Source: an uncultured Lachnospiraceae bacterium
GTDB taxonomy: Bacteria; Bacillota; Clostridia; Lachnospirales; Lachnospiraceae
DNA length: 18,827 nt
Assembly: GCA_937910785.1 (NCBI GenBank)
Contig: CALDLG010000124.1
Coordinates: 1 to 18,827 of the forward strand
Direction: 5' to 3'
Part shown: piece after piece, positions 6,153 through 12,823 of the stretch
Layout: each line of letters starts with the position of its first letter
Numbering within the stretch: position 1 is the stretch's first letter
Translations under genes and position numbers: made by a program
The notes under the pieces: generated by a model
Database searches by the model: none
Told to the model about the DNA's origin: nothing
Seen by the model: the letters and a program-made list of their open reading frames with translations, nothing else

Positions 6153-7373
6153 CTAAACCTGTAAAATTCTCACAACTTTAAGCGGTGTTCTGTATGTGGC
6201 ATTGGAAATGCGGATGCCGGTCTTCGGGCTGCTGGCATGAATTACCTGTCCCCCGCCGATATAAATCGCCACATGATTGATCGTCTGCCCTTTCCCGTAG
6301 AAAATCAGATCTCCCGGCTGTGCTTCCGCAAGCGTAATCTTCGTTCCATAGTTTGCCTGTGCTCTGGAAGAATGCGGCAGACTGATGCCGTATTTCTTGA
6401 AAATGCTCAGTACATAACCGGAACAGTCAGCGCCCTTCGTCAGACTGGTGCCCCCCCATACATAGGGATTGCCGAGAAATTCTTTCGCATACTGGCACAG
6501 ATCAACTCTCACGTCGGACACACCCTGACCATACAGAAGCTCCGTCATGGTGATCGCCGTTCCCAGCTTCGCATCAACCTGCACATATTCTGCGGATACG
6601 AAAACTTCTTCGTCATCCAGATAAACTCTTACCCAATCGCCTTCCGGCGCAACGACCTCCAGCTGCTCTCCGTTCGGCACCATCGTGATCACTTCCGAAT
6701 CCGTATTCGCTTCCGCGCGCACTTTCAGGGAATCGGTTGTTACCGTCGCAATGGTTGTCACAAGCTCTTCCGCTCTCTGCTTTGCGGATACGCCCGTCAG
6801 AAGGAACTCACAACTGACATATCCTTCCACCTTACCTGACTTAATATGAGCCCATGTGCCGTCGGACTCAATCACCTCGCAGGCCGCATCCTTCGGCAGC
6901 TTTCCGACCAGCTTTCCATCCTCGGCCGGAACCGCCCTGATATTCAGATTATTATCCACATTGGCAATGCCAAGATTCGTATATCCCCAGTTCGCATTTC
7001 TGGCATCTTCATAAGCCTGCGCATACTCTTCCGGTGTCTTTCTGGATTCAATCACATAAGCGACGCCAATCGGTTCCCCAAGCGCATCCCGAATACTGAG
7101 CCCCTTATCCGTCTCCCCGGTTCCTCCCGGATATTGCTCATCGACCAGCTCCTGATCTATGACGATGCGCGCATCGGCGCTCTCCATTCCGATTCCTTCC
7201 GCCTGTGTCTCTTCCTCTGCGCCGTCTTCATCGACGCCTGTTCCAAGCAGATCGACGCCGGCAGTCATTTCTTCCAGAACAGACTTCACAGTCTCCTCTT
7301 CCGCCGCAGAAGCATATAACGGCTGACACAGCATAGCACATAAAAGCAAATAGCATAATTCCTTACGTTTCAC
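6153..7373 (-). CDS. Secreted NlpC/P60 peptidoglycan endopeptidase with two SH3b domains
   Basis: Numbered from a GTG at 7373, the 406-residue product starts with a signal peptide: a KRK n-region, a hydrophobic core, and a cleavage site around ASA-A at residues 23-24. An acidic linker follows, then two bacterial SH3 domains (about 137-192 and 207-267, each with an LNIRA or LKVRA strand). The C-terminal NlpC/P60 domain (about 285-406) has the catalytic Cys317 in GADCSGY, His367 in INHVAIYIG and His379 in VIHASS. Such enzymes cut stem peptides of peptidoglycan outside the cell, with SH3b domains holding them to the wall. The 7373 GTG has GAGG 9 nt upstream; an in-frame GTG at 7388 lacks a good site, and the ATG between them is out of frame. 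It has a consensus promoter, a WalR-like box in the leader and a strong terminator. Confidence 0.93.
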   Translation of the reverse strand: MKRKELCYLLLCAMLCQPLYASAAEEETVKSVLEEMTAGVDLLGTGVDEDGAEEETQAEGIGMESADARIVIDQELVDEQYPGGTGETDKGLSIRDALGEPIGVAYVIESRKTPEEYAQAYEDARNANWGYTNLGIANVDNNLNIRAVPAEDGKLVGKLPKDAACEVIESDGTWAHIKSGKVEGYVSCEFLLTGVSAKQRAEELVTTIATVTTDSLKVRAEANTDSEVITMVPNGEQLEVVAPEGDWVRVYLDDEEVFVSAEYVQVDAKLGTAITMTELLYGQGVSDVRVDLCQYAKEFLGNPYVWGGTSLTKGADCSGYVLSIFKKYGISLPHSSRAQANYGTKITLAEAQPGDLIFYGKGQTINHVAIYIGGGQVIHASSPKTGIRISNATYRTPLKVVRILQV

Positions 7374-7424
7374 TTTCCATAACCTCACTTACCGTTTCGT
7401 TTATCTCAAGTTTGTTTCCTAATT

Positions 7425-7441
7425 GTTACATAATTGTTACA
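7425..7441 (-). promoter_or_regulatory. WalR (YycF/VicR)-like box in the hydrolase leader
   Basis: On the minus strand TGTAAC-AATTA-TGTAAC fits the published WalR pattern of two TGTWAH half sites separated by 5 nt. It is part of an 11-bp tandem duplication (7420-7430, 7431-7441). It lies about 5 to 21 nt downstream of the predicted transcription start. In Bacillus subtilis WalR controls wall hydrolases of this class; boxes downstream of promoters there tend to be repressive. The match is seen, the regulation is inferred. Confidence 0.55.
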
Positions 7442-7452
7442 ATTTCAACCTC

Positions 7453-7481
7453 ATTATAACAATTTCATTGCAAACTGTCAA
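7453..7481 (-). promoter_or_regulatory. Perfect consensus sigma-A promoter of the NlpC/P60 gene
   Basis: On the minus strand TTGACA (7476-7481), 17-nt spacer, TATAAT (7453-7458). Both hexamers are exact. The start would be near 7446, giving a leader of about 70 nt. Confidence 0.9.
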
Positions 7482-7502
7482 CCGCAAGGAAATATTTTTA
7501 TC

Positions 7503-7546
7503 AAAAAAAGACCCCCTCGCCGCCCGTTCCAGGCGTCCTGGGAGTC
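7503..7546 (-). terminator. Terminator of the Na/Pi cotransporter gene
   Basis: On the minus strand GACTCCC pairs with GGGGGTC (7540-7546 with 7510-7516, one G-T pair), with an inner CCAGG/CCTGG hairpin. Seven T residues (7503-7509) follow. It starts 12 bp past the stop. Confidence 0.8.
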
Positions 7547-7558
7547 CTGTTTTCTGTT

Positions 7559-9190
7559 CTATGTATCCGCTGCCGCCGTAGCGAAAGCAATATTGGTCGC
7601 ATGGTCTGCAACTCTTTCCAGACCGGAAATGATATCAGAGAAAAGAACCCCCGCTTCCGGCGTGCACTCGTTATTCGTCAGACGCTCCAGATGCTTCTTC
7701 TGAAGTTCCTTCTCTTTCTCATCGATCGCCTCTTCCAGATGATTGATATCCTCCTCATGCTCCTCGGAGCTCTTCACAAACATTTCCAGAGAAAACCGCA
7801 GCAGCGTGTTGACCATATCCAGCATAATTCCCATTTCCGACTGCGCATCCCTGCTGAACGATACGCCTGTATCGTTCCGGCGTTTTGCCGCATCCGCTAT
7901 GTTTTCCGCATGGTCACCGATCCGTTCGATATCATTGACAACATGGAACAGCGCGCCGATGCTCTTTAAGTCCTCGATCGGAAGCGTTGTCTGATTGATT
8001 TTTACAAGATAATCCGTTATGGCATGGCTCAGGAAATCGATATTTTCCTCTACCTCATAAACCTCTTCAATCTCCTCTTCATCCAGCGTAATCAGCGCAT
8101 TCATCGCCCGGTTGAGATTTTCACTGGCAAGTGAAGCCATACGGTCCAGTTCCTTGATAACCTCCACAATCGCCGTTGCCGGGTTGAAAACCACTTTTTC
8201 ACCGATATACTTTAACTGATGGCTGTCGCGGTAACCGATCTTTTTGTCGCTTCCCGGCACAAGCACATAGGTCAGCTTCACAATCAGGCCGATAAAGGGA
8301 GCCATAACGGCAACCTGGAACAGCTTAATGGCTATGTGGGCATAGGCCACCACCCGGCCCGCATCCTGATGCGCCATATTCGACAGAACTTCCACCACCT
8401 GATGAACGCCTGCCATGAAGATAATATATACGATAACCGTTCCGATCACATTGAAAATCAGATGAATCGATGCCGCCCTCTTGGCATCCTTCTTACCGGT
8501 CAGGGAAGCCAGCAGCGCGGATGTACAGGCGCCGATATTACAGCCGAGAATGATGAACATACACATATCCAGACCAAGCAGTCCCTGATTGGCCATCAGA
8601 ACCATGATGCTGACCGTCACGGAGGAGCTCTGAATAATCGCCGTCAGTACCGCGCCGAGCAAGACTGCCAGCACAGGCATCCGGAGAGATGCGAACAGAT
8701 TAATAACCGTCGGAGAGTCCTTCATGCCTGACATGGCACCTGACATGGTACTGAGCCCCATAAATAAAATACCAAACCCAATAATAATCTCACCGATCTT
8801 CGTAATCTTCTGCTTCTTACAGAACATAACGACGATTACGCCGACCAATAGAATAACGGGAGCTATTTTTTCCAGTTTAAATGAAACGAGCAGAGATGTC
8901 ACGGTAGTACCGATATTCGCTCCGAAAATGACGCCTGCCGCCTGATACAGATTCATCAGACCGGAATTGACGAAACTCACGACCATGACGGTACAGGCCG
9001 ATGACGACTGAATAATCGCCGTAAAAACAGCGCCTACCAGAATACCCGTAAAACGATTGGTCGTCAGCTGCTCCAAAATCTGTCTCAATCTGGCGCCGGC
9101 CACCTTCTCAATGCTTTCACTCATCACCCGCATACCAAAAAGAAAAAGTCCCAGGCCGCCCGCCATCGAAAGAATGATTTCCAGATTCAT
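7559..9190 (-). CDS. Na/Pi-cotransporter family protein with C-terminal PhoU-like domain
   Basis: The 543-residue product has an N-terminal membrane half of about eight to nine spans containing the two inverted family repeats. Each repeat carries the QSSS motif (61-64 in AIIQSSSACTVM and 187-190 in AIIQSSSVTVSIM) that marks sodium-phosphate cotransporters of the NptA/YjbB group. From about residue 345 the protein is helical and charged, with two PhoU-like repeats (IERIGDHAENIADAAKRR and LERVADHATNIAFATAA). The likely role is phosphate movement across the cytoplasmic membrane, import or export not settled by sequence. The start at 9190 has AAGGGCGG 7 nt upstream and matches family N-termini. 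A longer in-frame GTG (9238) would sit at the predicted transcription start and is rejected. It is monocistronic, with its own promoter and terminator. No pst or pho genes are nearby. Confidence 0.93.
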   Translation of the reverse strand: MNLEIILSMAGGLGLFLFGMRVMSESIEKVAGARLRQILEQLTTNRFTGILVGAVFTAIIQSSSACTVMVVSFVNSGLMNLYQAAGVIFGANIGTTVTSLLVSFKLEKIAPVILLVGVIVVMFCKKQKITKIGEIIIGFGILFMGLSTMSGAMSGMKDSPTVINLFASLRMPVLAVLLGAVLTAIIQSSSVTVSIMVLMANQGLLGLDMCMFIILGCNIGACTSALLASLTGKKDAKRAASIHLIFNVIGTVIVYIIFMAGVHQVVEVLSNMAHQDAGRVVAYAHIAIKLFQVAVMAPFIGLIVKLTYVLVPGSDKKIGYRDSHQLKYIGEKVVFNPATAIVEVIKELDRMASLASENLNRAMNALITLDEEEIEEVYEVEENIDFLSHAITDYLVKINQTTLPIEDLKSIGALFHVVNDIERIGDHAENIADAAKRRNDTGVSFSRDAQSEMGIMLDMVNTLLRFSLEMFVKSSEEHEEDINHLEEAIDEKEKELQKKHLERLTNNECTPEAGVLFSDIISGLERVADHATNIAFATAAADT

Positions 9191-9246
9191 GTATGTTCCG
9201 CCCTTATCCTTCCTTTGTACATTCCCATAATTACCCACATATCTTT

Positions 9247-9275
9247 ATTCTAAAATAAATCATATTTTCTGACAA
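9247..9275 (-). promoter_or_regulatory. Promoter of the Na/Pi cotransporter gene
   Basis: On the minus strand TTGTCA (9270-9275), 17-nt AT-rich spacer, TAGAAT (9247-9252). The start falls near 9240, giving a 50-nt leader and supporting the 9190 start codon. Confidence 0.7.
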
Positions 9276-9286
9276 GCCTTATTTTT

Positions 9287-9385
9287 CTGAAAAACATTCG
9301 CTGCAAAACATTCTCCCGGAAAAACTTTCGCCATTGAAAACTTCTTTCCCTGCAAAAAAGCCCTTCCCCGTCGGAAAATGTTTCC
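9287..9385. repeat. Degenerate short tandem repeats between ribF and the Na/Pi gene
   Basis: Five to six loosely repeated units of about 14-20 bp run through 9287-9385. Each has a GAAAAAC- or GCAAAAC-like core followed by TTC (for example 9287-9300, 9301-9316, 9317-9331). Identity decays toward the ribF stop at 9385-9387. No ORF crosses the block. Confidence 0.5.
9354..9378 (-). terminator. Weak candidate terminator of the long operon after ribF
   Basis: On the minus strand a short stem TTTTCC/GGGGAA (two G-T pairs) is followed by GGGC and six T residues (9354-9359). It begins about 7 bp past the ribF stop. The stem is marginal, but it is the only T-tract candidate before the next promoter. 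Confidence 0.35.
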
Positions 9386-10338
9386 TAAAAGGCATTATGA
9401 GAAGCAGGATGCGCCTGGCACCGGCCATGATATGCCGCTCCCTCCGCGATATCCCTCCGCATCTGCTCCTTTAAGGCCTCCACGCTGTCAAATTTTCTCT
9501 CGGCTCTTTTATGTTCAAGCAGTTCCACCGTAATCTCGCTGCCGTAGATTTCTTCCGTAAAATCATACAGATAGGTTTCCACACCGATGACCCGTTCATC
9601 GCTTACGGTGGGCTTATACCCTATATTGGAGACTGCCGGATACCGCACACCGCCAAATTGCACAGCGGAATAATAAACGCCGTTCGGCGGCAGAAGTTTT
9701 TCTCCGGGCGGAAGCAGATTTACCGTCGGCATTCCGAGCTTCCTGCCAAGCTGTCTGCCATGCGCTACCGTTCCATGCACCGAATAAGGAGCCCCCAGCA
9801 ATACGGCGGCTTTCCTCATATCGCCTTTTTTAATCGTCTCCCGCGTCAGCGTCGAGCTGACTTCCTCCCCGTCAACGCGCACTTTATCGATGATTTCCAC
9901 CCGATATCCGCACTCCTTTGCCATTTCCTGCAAAAGAGCGGCATTTCCGGCTCCTCTGCTGCCAAAAGAAATATCCGTACCGGCGATAATCGCCGCTGCC
10001 CGCAGCTTTCGTGTCAGATATTCCCGCACGAAGCATGCCGGCCCGGTAGCCGCCGTTTCTCTGTTCAGTGGAAATTCGATCAAAACATCGATTCCCATTT
10101 TCTCAAATGCCGCAAGCTTCTCCTCACGGCTCATCAATTCCTGAATTGCTTTTCCCGAAAAAAAAGCCTCCGGCGCCGGATCAAAGGTAAAAATAACAGC
10201 CGGCAATCCCACTTCCTTCTTCTCAAGCACCCGCTTAAACAGCTTCTGATGCCCCAGATGGATGCCGTCAAATTTTCCGATCGTCACTACGCTTTTATGA
10301 GACAGGGCAAAGTCTGTCGTTCCCTGTATGATCTGCAT
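9385..10338 (-). CDS. ribF: Bifunctional riboflavin kinase / FAD synthetase
   Basis: RibF phosphorylates riboflavin to FMN and then adenylates FMN to FAD in the cytoplasm. The 317-residue product has the family length. The N-terminal FAD synthetase domain shows the nucleotidyltransferase motif GKFDGIHLGHQ (21-31), TFDPAPEAFF, and VSSTLTRE. The C-terminal kinase domain shows GRKLGMPTVNLLP, the NIGYKPTV segment and the acidic ETYLYDF. The start at 10338 has AAAGGGG 8 nt upstream; the in-frame TTG at 10356 is less likely. It lies 38 nt after the truB stop and is the last gene of the rimP operon, its usual partner position. No FMN riboswitch is visible upstream, consistent with expression from the operon. 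Confidence 0.96.
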   Translation of the reverse strand: MQIIQGTTDFALSHKSVVTIGKFDGIHLGHQKLFKRVLEKKEVGLPAVIFTFDPAPEAFFSGKAIQELMSREEKLAAFEKMGIDVLIEFPLNRETAATGPACFVREYLTRKLRAAAIIAGTDISFGSRGAGNAALLQEMAKECGYRVEIIDKVRVDGEEVSSTLTRETIKKGDMRKAAVLLGAPYSVHGTVAHGRQLGRKLGMPTVNLLPPGEKLLPPNGVYYSAVQFGGVRYPAVSNIGYKPTVSDERVIGVETYLYDFTEEIYGSEITVELLEHKRAERKFDSVEALKEQMRRDIAEGAAYHGRCQAHPASHNAF

Positions 10339-10376
10339 ACTCCATGCCCCTTTCAAACATACCGCATCAATCTACT

Positions 10377-11288
10377 TTATCTGATAAACATTTTCACCGG
10401 ATAAAAGGTCTCTGTCCGCTCCTCATAGCGGTAAACGCCATAAAAAAGCCCCTGTTCATCGTAAACGCGGACCTGTTTTTCCTCTTCTGTCTTTCCCGGC
10501 TCATCGATCATTTTCAATATAAGGCAGTTCCCGTTCTCCAGCAGCTTCCGGTACTCCTTCCTCACACTGATACGGGGCAGCTCAGGAAACATTTCGTCCG
10601 CCTGCACAATAAACTCCTCCAGACGGCCCTTTGAGACGAGCTCCTCCACTTCGGAAAGCGTCAGGGCATCCTCCAGACGGAACCGTCCGACCCTCGTTCT
10701 TTGCAGGGACTCCATTGCCGCGCCACAGCCCGCCATCTTCCCGATATCATCACACAGCGTCCGGATATAGGTTCCCTTCGAGCACACGACCCGCAGCCGG
10801 AGAACCGGTAACTCCGTTTTCAGAATTTCCAGTTCCTCGATCCGGACAGTCCTCGCCTTCCGCTCCACTTCCCGGCCTTCTCTTGCCAGTTCGTACAGCT
10901 TTCGCCCGTTTACCTTTAAAGCCGAGTACATGGGCGGAATCTGTTCATAAACGCCGAGAAAGCTGCCCGCGATCTCTGCCGCCTGTTCTTCCGTCACCGT
11001 CACTTCCTGCCTTGTCAGAACAGTTCCCGAAAGATCCTGCGTATCCGTCGTCAGACCGAACCGCAGTGCGGCCACATATTCTTTGTTTTCATCCGTCAGC
11101 ATATCACAAAGCTTCGTTCCCACACCGAGGCATACCGGCAGCACTCCCGTTGCATCCGGATCAAGCGTTCCCGTGTGGCCTATTTTTTTCTGCCCCAGTA
11201 TTCTGCGCAGCCTCGCGACCACATCATGGGAAGTATAACCTGCTTCCTTGTGAATATTGATTATTCCATGATACATCCTGCCAACCAT
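10377..11288 (-). CDS. truB: tRNA pseudouridine(55) synthase
   Basis: TruB converts U55 in the T-loop of tRNAs to pseudouridine and also aids tRNA folding. The 303-residue product carries the catalytic motif GHTGTLDPDATGVL with the nucleophile Asp43. It also has the family segments YTSHDVVARLRR, KEYVAALRFGLTTDTQD, PPMYSALKVNGRKLYELAREG and CSKGTYIRTLCDDIG. The C-terminal 70 residues form a small PUA-like tail. The ATG at 11288 is taken as start although its ribosome binding site (AAGAAAG) is weak; a second in-frame ATG at 11276 has GGCAGG directly abutting it and is a poorer choice. A 138-bp gap without a terminator separates it from nrnA. Confidence 0.96.
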   Translation of the reverse strand: MVGRMYHGIINIHKEAGYTSHDVVARLRRILGQKKIGHTGTLDPDATGVLPVCLGVGTKLCDMLTDENKEYVAALRFGLTTDTQDLSGTVLTRQEVTVTEEQAAEIAGSFLGVYEQIPPMYSALKVNGRKLYELAREGREVERKARTVRIEELEILKTELPVLRLRVVCSKGTYIRTLCDDIGKMAGCGAAMESLQRTRVGRFRLEDALTLSEVEELVSKGRLEEFIVQADEMFPELPRISVRKEYRKLLENGNCLILKMIDEPGKTEEEKQVRVYDEQGLFYGVYRYEERTETFYPVKMFIR

Positions 11289-11380
11289 GCTTTCTTAATT
11301 TTCATGAGATCATCAGAACTTCCTGCCCCGCTTTCCAGCAGACACAGGACTTCTCTTCCGCATCACTTTTCAACTGTCAT

Positions 11381-11434
11381 CAGACAGTCTTTCAACCATC
11401 CTTAACGTTCCTTCCCAGGCAGTTTTTCAACCAT
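11381..11434. repeat. Direct repeat over the nrnA stop
   Basis: Two 19-bp copies (11416-11434 and 11381-11399) differ at two positions; on the minus strand both start ATGGTTGAAA. The period is 35 bp. The first copy contains the nrnA stop codon, so the second repeats the gene's end in the 138-bp gap before truB. A third partial match lies near 11365-11378. The rest of the gap (11289-11380) has no gene or terminator I can support. Confidence 0.6.
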
Positions 11435-12389
11435 TCTTCAGCTGTTCCTCAATATGTACGGACAGATTATTGATCGTATCGTAATAGGTCCCCTTCATCG
11501 TGCAGCCCGCAGCTCTCACGTGACCGCCGCCGCCAAATGTTACGGCGATTTCGGCCACATCCACATTTCCATTAGAGCGCATGCTCACCTTATATTCCAT
11601 CGGCGCCACTTCATACATAAAAATTGCGCATTCCACTCCCTTTACAATACGAAGCTGGTTCACGATTCCGTCCAGATCCTTCGGCTCCGCCTGATAAAAC
11701 TTCATTGTTTTTCTGTCAACCATGCTGACAATACATTTTCCGTCCAGAAAACGAATGCTTTCCAGCACCGCTCTTCCCATAATCTGGTTCTGAACATAGG
11801 TCTTTTCGTAAAAAGTCTCATCAATCAGCTTCGGAAAATCAAAGCCGAAAGAAATCAGCTCCGAAGCAACCTGCAGCGTCCGCGGAGACGTATTGGAATA
11901 CTTGAAAACTCCCGTATCATGGATGATGCCGATATAAAGCGTCTTCGCTATTTCCTCATCGATCTGTTCCTTTTCGAGCAGCTCATAAAGAAGCTCACAG
12001 GTCGAACTTCTCTCCGGCTCTATAATATTGAGGTCCCCGCTGCCCATATTGCTGATATGGTGATCGATATTGATTCGTCTGTCCGCCTTCTCATACAGCG
12101 TTTCCACAGCGCCCAGGCGTTCCGCATTACAGTCCAGCGCCAGAAAAATATCATATTTCCTGTCCGGCCTGACCTCTCTGTCAAAATCCGATTTCAGTTC
12201 GTCGATCCGCGGAATACAGCGGAAAATATCCGCCGGCTGCTCCAGATAAACATCAATCTGCGCTTCAGGCAGCCTTTTTTTCAGATAAAGGTATAATCCC
12301 ATAACGGAACCGACACAATCCCCATCCGGTCTGAGATGGCCGCCTATTCCGATGGTTTTCGCATCTCTTACTTCCTCTATGATCTTCAT
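11427..12389 (-). CDS. nrnA: DHH-family phosphoesterase, NrnA-type nanoRNase / pAp phosphatase
   Basis: NrnA-type DHH/DHHA1 enzymes degrade 2-5-nt RNAs (or pApA-type dinucleotides) and dephosphorylate pAp in the cytoplasm. The 320-residue product has the ordered metal motifs: GHLRPDGDCVGS (17-28), ALDCN near 85-90, DHH at 109-111 within INIDHHISN, and GIIHDTGVFKYSNTS. The C-terminal DHHA1 substrate motif is GGGGH at 286-290 followed by VRAAGC. The start at 12389 fits family N-termini (MKIIEEVRDAKTIGIGGH). AAGGGG is 12-14 nt upstream, a little far; an in-frame GTG at 12422 is possible. It lies directly after rbfA, its common neighbour in Bacillota. Substrate preference (nanoRNA, pAp or cyclic-dinucleotide products) cannot be told from sequence. 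Confidence 0.9.
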   Translation of the reverse strand: MKIIEEVRDAKTIGIGGHLRPDGDCVGSVMGLYLYLKKRLPEAQIDVYLEQPADIFRCIPRIDELKSDFDREVRPDRKYDIFLALDCNAERLGAVETLYEKADRRINIDHHISNMGSGDLNIIEPERSSTCELLYELLEKEQIDEEIAKTLYIGIIHDTGVFKYSNTSPRTLQVASELISFGFDFPKLIDETFYEKTYVQNQIMGRAVLESIRFLDGKCIVSMVDRKTMKFYQAEPKDLDGIVNQLRIVKGVECAIFMYEVAPMEYKVSMRSNGNVDVAEIAVTFGGGGHVRAAGCTMKGTYYDTINNLSVHIEEQLKNG

Positions 12390-12425
12390 ATAACTTATAA
12401 TCCCCTTACTGTTTTGTAACACATG

Positions 12426-12782
12426 TTATTTTGTTCCCTGCACATCGTCGATCAGCTTTGACATATTCACGCCGTATGCAATGGACTGGTCCATAATGAA
12501 ACGGATCTGCGGCGTATTCCGCAAATTAAGCTTCTTTGCCAGCTGGTTCCTGATAAAGCCTTCCGCACTGTTTAATCCGACCAGCGTATCCGACTGCGCC
12601 TGTTCGTCGCCGAGCACGCTGATCCACACCTTGCAGGTCTTTAAATCCGGTGCAACCTCCACTGCGACCACCGATGTCACTTCCCCGATCCGCGGGTCCT
12701 TTAAGTCCCCTCTGATGATCTCAGCCAGCACACGCTGTACCTCACCATTGATCCGGGTATTCTTAATACTGTTTTTCCGCAT
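12426..12782 (-). CDS. rbfA: 30S ribosome-binding factor A
   Basis: RbfA is a single KH-like domain protein that binds immature 30S subunits and is needed for 16S 5'-end maturation and cold growth. The 118-residue product has the normal length and typical features: basic N-terminus with RINGEVQRVLAEIIRGDLKDPRI, then VTSVVAVEVAPDLKTCKVWISVLGD, and TPQIRFIMDQSIAYGVNMSKLIDDV near the end. The ATG at 12782 has AAGGGG 7 nt upstream. It follows infB by 41 nt, the classic arrangement. Confidence 0.96.
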   Translation of the reverse strand: MRKNSIKNTRINGEVQRVLAEIIRGDLKDPRIGEVTSVVAVEVAPDLKTCKVWISVLGDEQAQSDTLVGLNSAEGFIRNQLAKKLNLRNTPQIRFIMDQSIAYGVNMSKLIDDVQGTK

Positions 12783-12823
12783 ATTAAATCCCCTTCCGAG
12801 CTTACCCCGGCGCCTTCGATTTT

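Noticed and set aside
7367..7380. Short out-of-frame ATG between the two GTG starts of the hydrolase
   Set aside because: It yields only five codons before a stop; it is likely chance.
9191..9238. GTG start giving a longer Na/Pi cotransporter
   Set aside because: It coincides with the predicted transcription start and leaves no leader; the 9190 ATG fits the family.
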